Part shown: piece after piece, positions 5,726 through 6,658 of the stretch
Numbering within the stretch: position 1 is the stretch's first letter
Layout: each line of letters begins with the position of its first letter
Assembly (NCBI GenBank): GCA_003140785.1
Contig: PLKY01000061.1
Span: 14,340 to 20,997, forward strand
Origin: Acidobacteriaceae bacterium
GTDB lineage: Bacteria > Acidobacteriota > Terriglobia > Terriglobales > Acidobacteriaceae
DNA: 6,658 nt
Direction of reading: 5' to 3'
Notes under the pieces: generated by a model
The model's database searches: none
What the model was told of the DNA's origin: nothing
Seen by the model: only the letters and a program-made list of their open reading frames with translations
Translations under genes and position numbers: made by a program

Positions 5726-5771
5726 TGCTGTCCCTCGCCAAAACTCCATCAGACGCGACGAAGACCTGATT
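5726..5771 (-). repeat. Remnant copy of the rve transposase found at 6612-6658
   Basis: By eye, 5726-5771 aligns to 6612-6658 at about 38 of 47 columns with one gap. On the minus strand it reads MEFWRGTA where the better copy reads IEFWRETAPRIHGEL. The match ends abruptly at the IS110 junction on the left. On the right it could continue beyond what the window allows, since the other copy is cut by the window edge. Confidence 0.65.
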
Positions 5772-5936
5772 CTTGAATCCCGAATCAACCGTGGAACAGA
5801 TTCTAGGCTGCGGAAGTTCCGCTTAATGACGCAGCAAGATACGAGGCCGTGCCGCAGGGGTGGCGAAGAGATCAGCAGACGCACTTCTCACGCCGCTCAC
5901 CTTCAACTATTTTGAGAGATGTTTGAAAGAATCAGT
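5772..5936. other. Unassigned sequence between two transposase copies
   Basis: It probably holds the 5' portion of the degraded minus-strand transposase copy plus the left end of the intact copy. No protein similarity is recognised in any frame. I see no clear terminal inverted repeat or target duplication, because the other end of the intact element lies outside the window. Confidence 0.4.
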
Positions 5937-6658
5937 TCAGGCGGCCAGATTGTAACGATGGTGCAGGCCGCCGAGCCTTGGAAACGATACAACCGTGCGA
6001 CCTGCAATCGGATTCTCCTCCGCATCGCGACATTCGGGTGTTCCCTTCGCCAGCGCAAGATGCGTTCGGTCGTCGTGGTAGTAACGGAGGTACTCGATCA
6101 TCAGTCGTTTCAGATGCCGTTCATTGACAACGACCAAATGGTCGAGCAAGTCCTGGCGACAGGTGCCGATCCAGCGCTCTGCGACACCGTTCTGCCACGG
6201 GCTTTGGAAGTTTGTCAGCTTGGGCTGGATGCCAAAGCTCTTCACCGTGCTGATTAGTTCTTCATTGAAGTTTGCACCCCGATCGAAGATAAGATATCTG
6301 GGAGCCGTATCGTACGGGAATGTCTCGCGTAACTGCTGAATCACCCAGACGGAGGTCGGATGTTTGGTCACGTTGCAGTGGAGAATTCGCCGCCTATCAT
6401 GCGCAATGACGAAGAAGCAGTACAACACGCCGAAAGTCAGCGTCGGAACGGTGAAGAAATCCATTGCGGCGATGGCTTCACGATGATTCTTGAGAAAAGT
6501 TGCCCAGCGCTTTGCTGGCTCAGGATTTCTCGGCGCTTTCCTCATCCAACGCAACACCGTTCGCTCGGAAATATCGAAGCCAAGCATTTTCAGTTCACCA
6601 TGAATGCGTGGTGCTGTCTCTCGCCAAAATTCGATCCAGACGCTAGGAACAATTGATT
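5937..6658 (-). CDS. Integrase-core (rve, DDE) transposase, 5' end outside window
   Basis: The frame is open from the right edge to TGA 5939-5937, giving 239 visible residues. The family cuts and joins DNA with an RNase H-like DDE core. Visible in order: IEFWRETAPRIHGELKMLGF and DISERTVLRWMRKAPRNPEP (end of the N-terminal HTH region), then D in AAMDFFTVPT (6459-6461), D in RYLIFDRG (6282-6284), and E in WQNGVAERWIG (6177-6179). The last two are 35 residues apart, as in DD(34-35)E enzymes. The tail HDDRTHLALAKGTP followed by PRLGGLHHRYNLAA is the normal C-terminus of this acidobacterial/proteobacterial IS group. FDRG replaces the commoner FDRD/FDRDxK. Full-length members are about 350-370 aa, so roughly the first third is outside. 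No frameshift is seen, so it may be active. Confidence 0.9.
   Translation of the reverse strand, partial: SIVPSVWIEFWRETAPRIHGELKMLGFDISERTVLRWMRKAPRNPEPAKRWATFLKNHREAIAAMDFFTVPTLTFGVLYCFFVIAHDRRRILHCNVTKHPTSVWVIQQLRETFPYDTAPRYLIFDRGANFNEELISTVKSFGIQPKLTNFQSPWQNGVAERWIGTCRQDLLDHLVVVNERHLKRLMIEYLRYYHDDRTHLALAKGTPECRDAEENPIAGRTVVSFPRLGGLHHRYNLAA

Noticed and set aside
5949..5960. Second ATTGTAACGAT, matching the last unit of the CpxR-like box
   Set aside because: It lies inside the transposase 3' end where the minus strand encodes RYNLAA, has only one GTAA unit, and no neighbouring gene start; most likely chance.
1..6658. tRNA, rRNA, CRISPR array or prophage attachment site
   Set aside because: No cloverleaf, rRNA-like stretch, array of spaced repeats or integrase-linked direct repeat was seen on either strand.

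Overview
The window looks like chromosomal accessory DNA of a Gram-negative soil bacterium, most likely an acidobacterium. This assignment is inference: it rests on the secretin type, a permease relic of the MacB-like kind that is abundant in Acidobacteriota, the transposase families, and moderate GC. No marker gene is present to confirm it.

Left third (1-3256): the 3' end of a secretin gene (1-771) is followed by a 443-bp gap. The gap may hold a small frameshifted gene on the minus strand. Next comes a translationally coupled two-component operon: an OmpR/CpxR-type response regulator (1215-1949) and a CpxA-like membrane histidine kinase (1946-3256), overlapping by ATGA.

Middle (3257-4314): no intact gene. 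It carries two relics that meet almost base to base: an RHS/YD-repeat fragment on the minus strand (3429-3593) and the frameshifted C-terminus of a MacB/FtsX-type permease on the plus strand (3586-3814). After an unassigned stretch there is a three-copy, 10-bp-phased direct repeat (4113-4137). It matches the CpxR-box architecture GTAAA-N5-GTAAA. Downstream is a hairpin-dense leader that runs to a strong ribosome binding site.

Ser-rich gene (4315-4983): a 222-aa Ser-rich protein with four copies of a roughly 30-residue helical-looking repeat, each centred on a motif like SGDxSSAxxA. The simplest reading is that the CpxR-like regulator upstream, or a paralogue, controls this gene through the tandem box. 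That link is inference from motif similarity.

Right third (4984-6658): an insertion-sequence graveyard. An IS110-family transposase is frameshifted and cut off after its DEDD domain (5201-5724). It abuts a short remnant of an rve/DDE transposase (5726-5771). A second, much better preserved copy of the same transposase type (5937 to the window edge, minus strand) has a complete C-terminus and catalytic triad.

Most notable: the CpxR-like box plus structured leader in front of the repeat protein, and the layered decay of mobile and repetitive genes around it.
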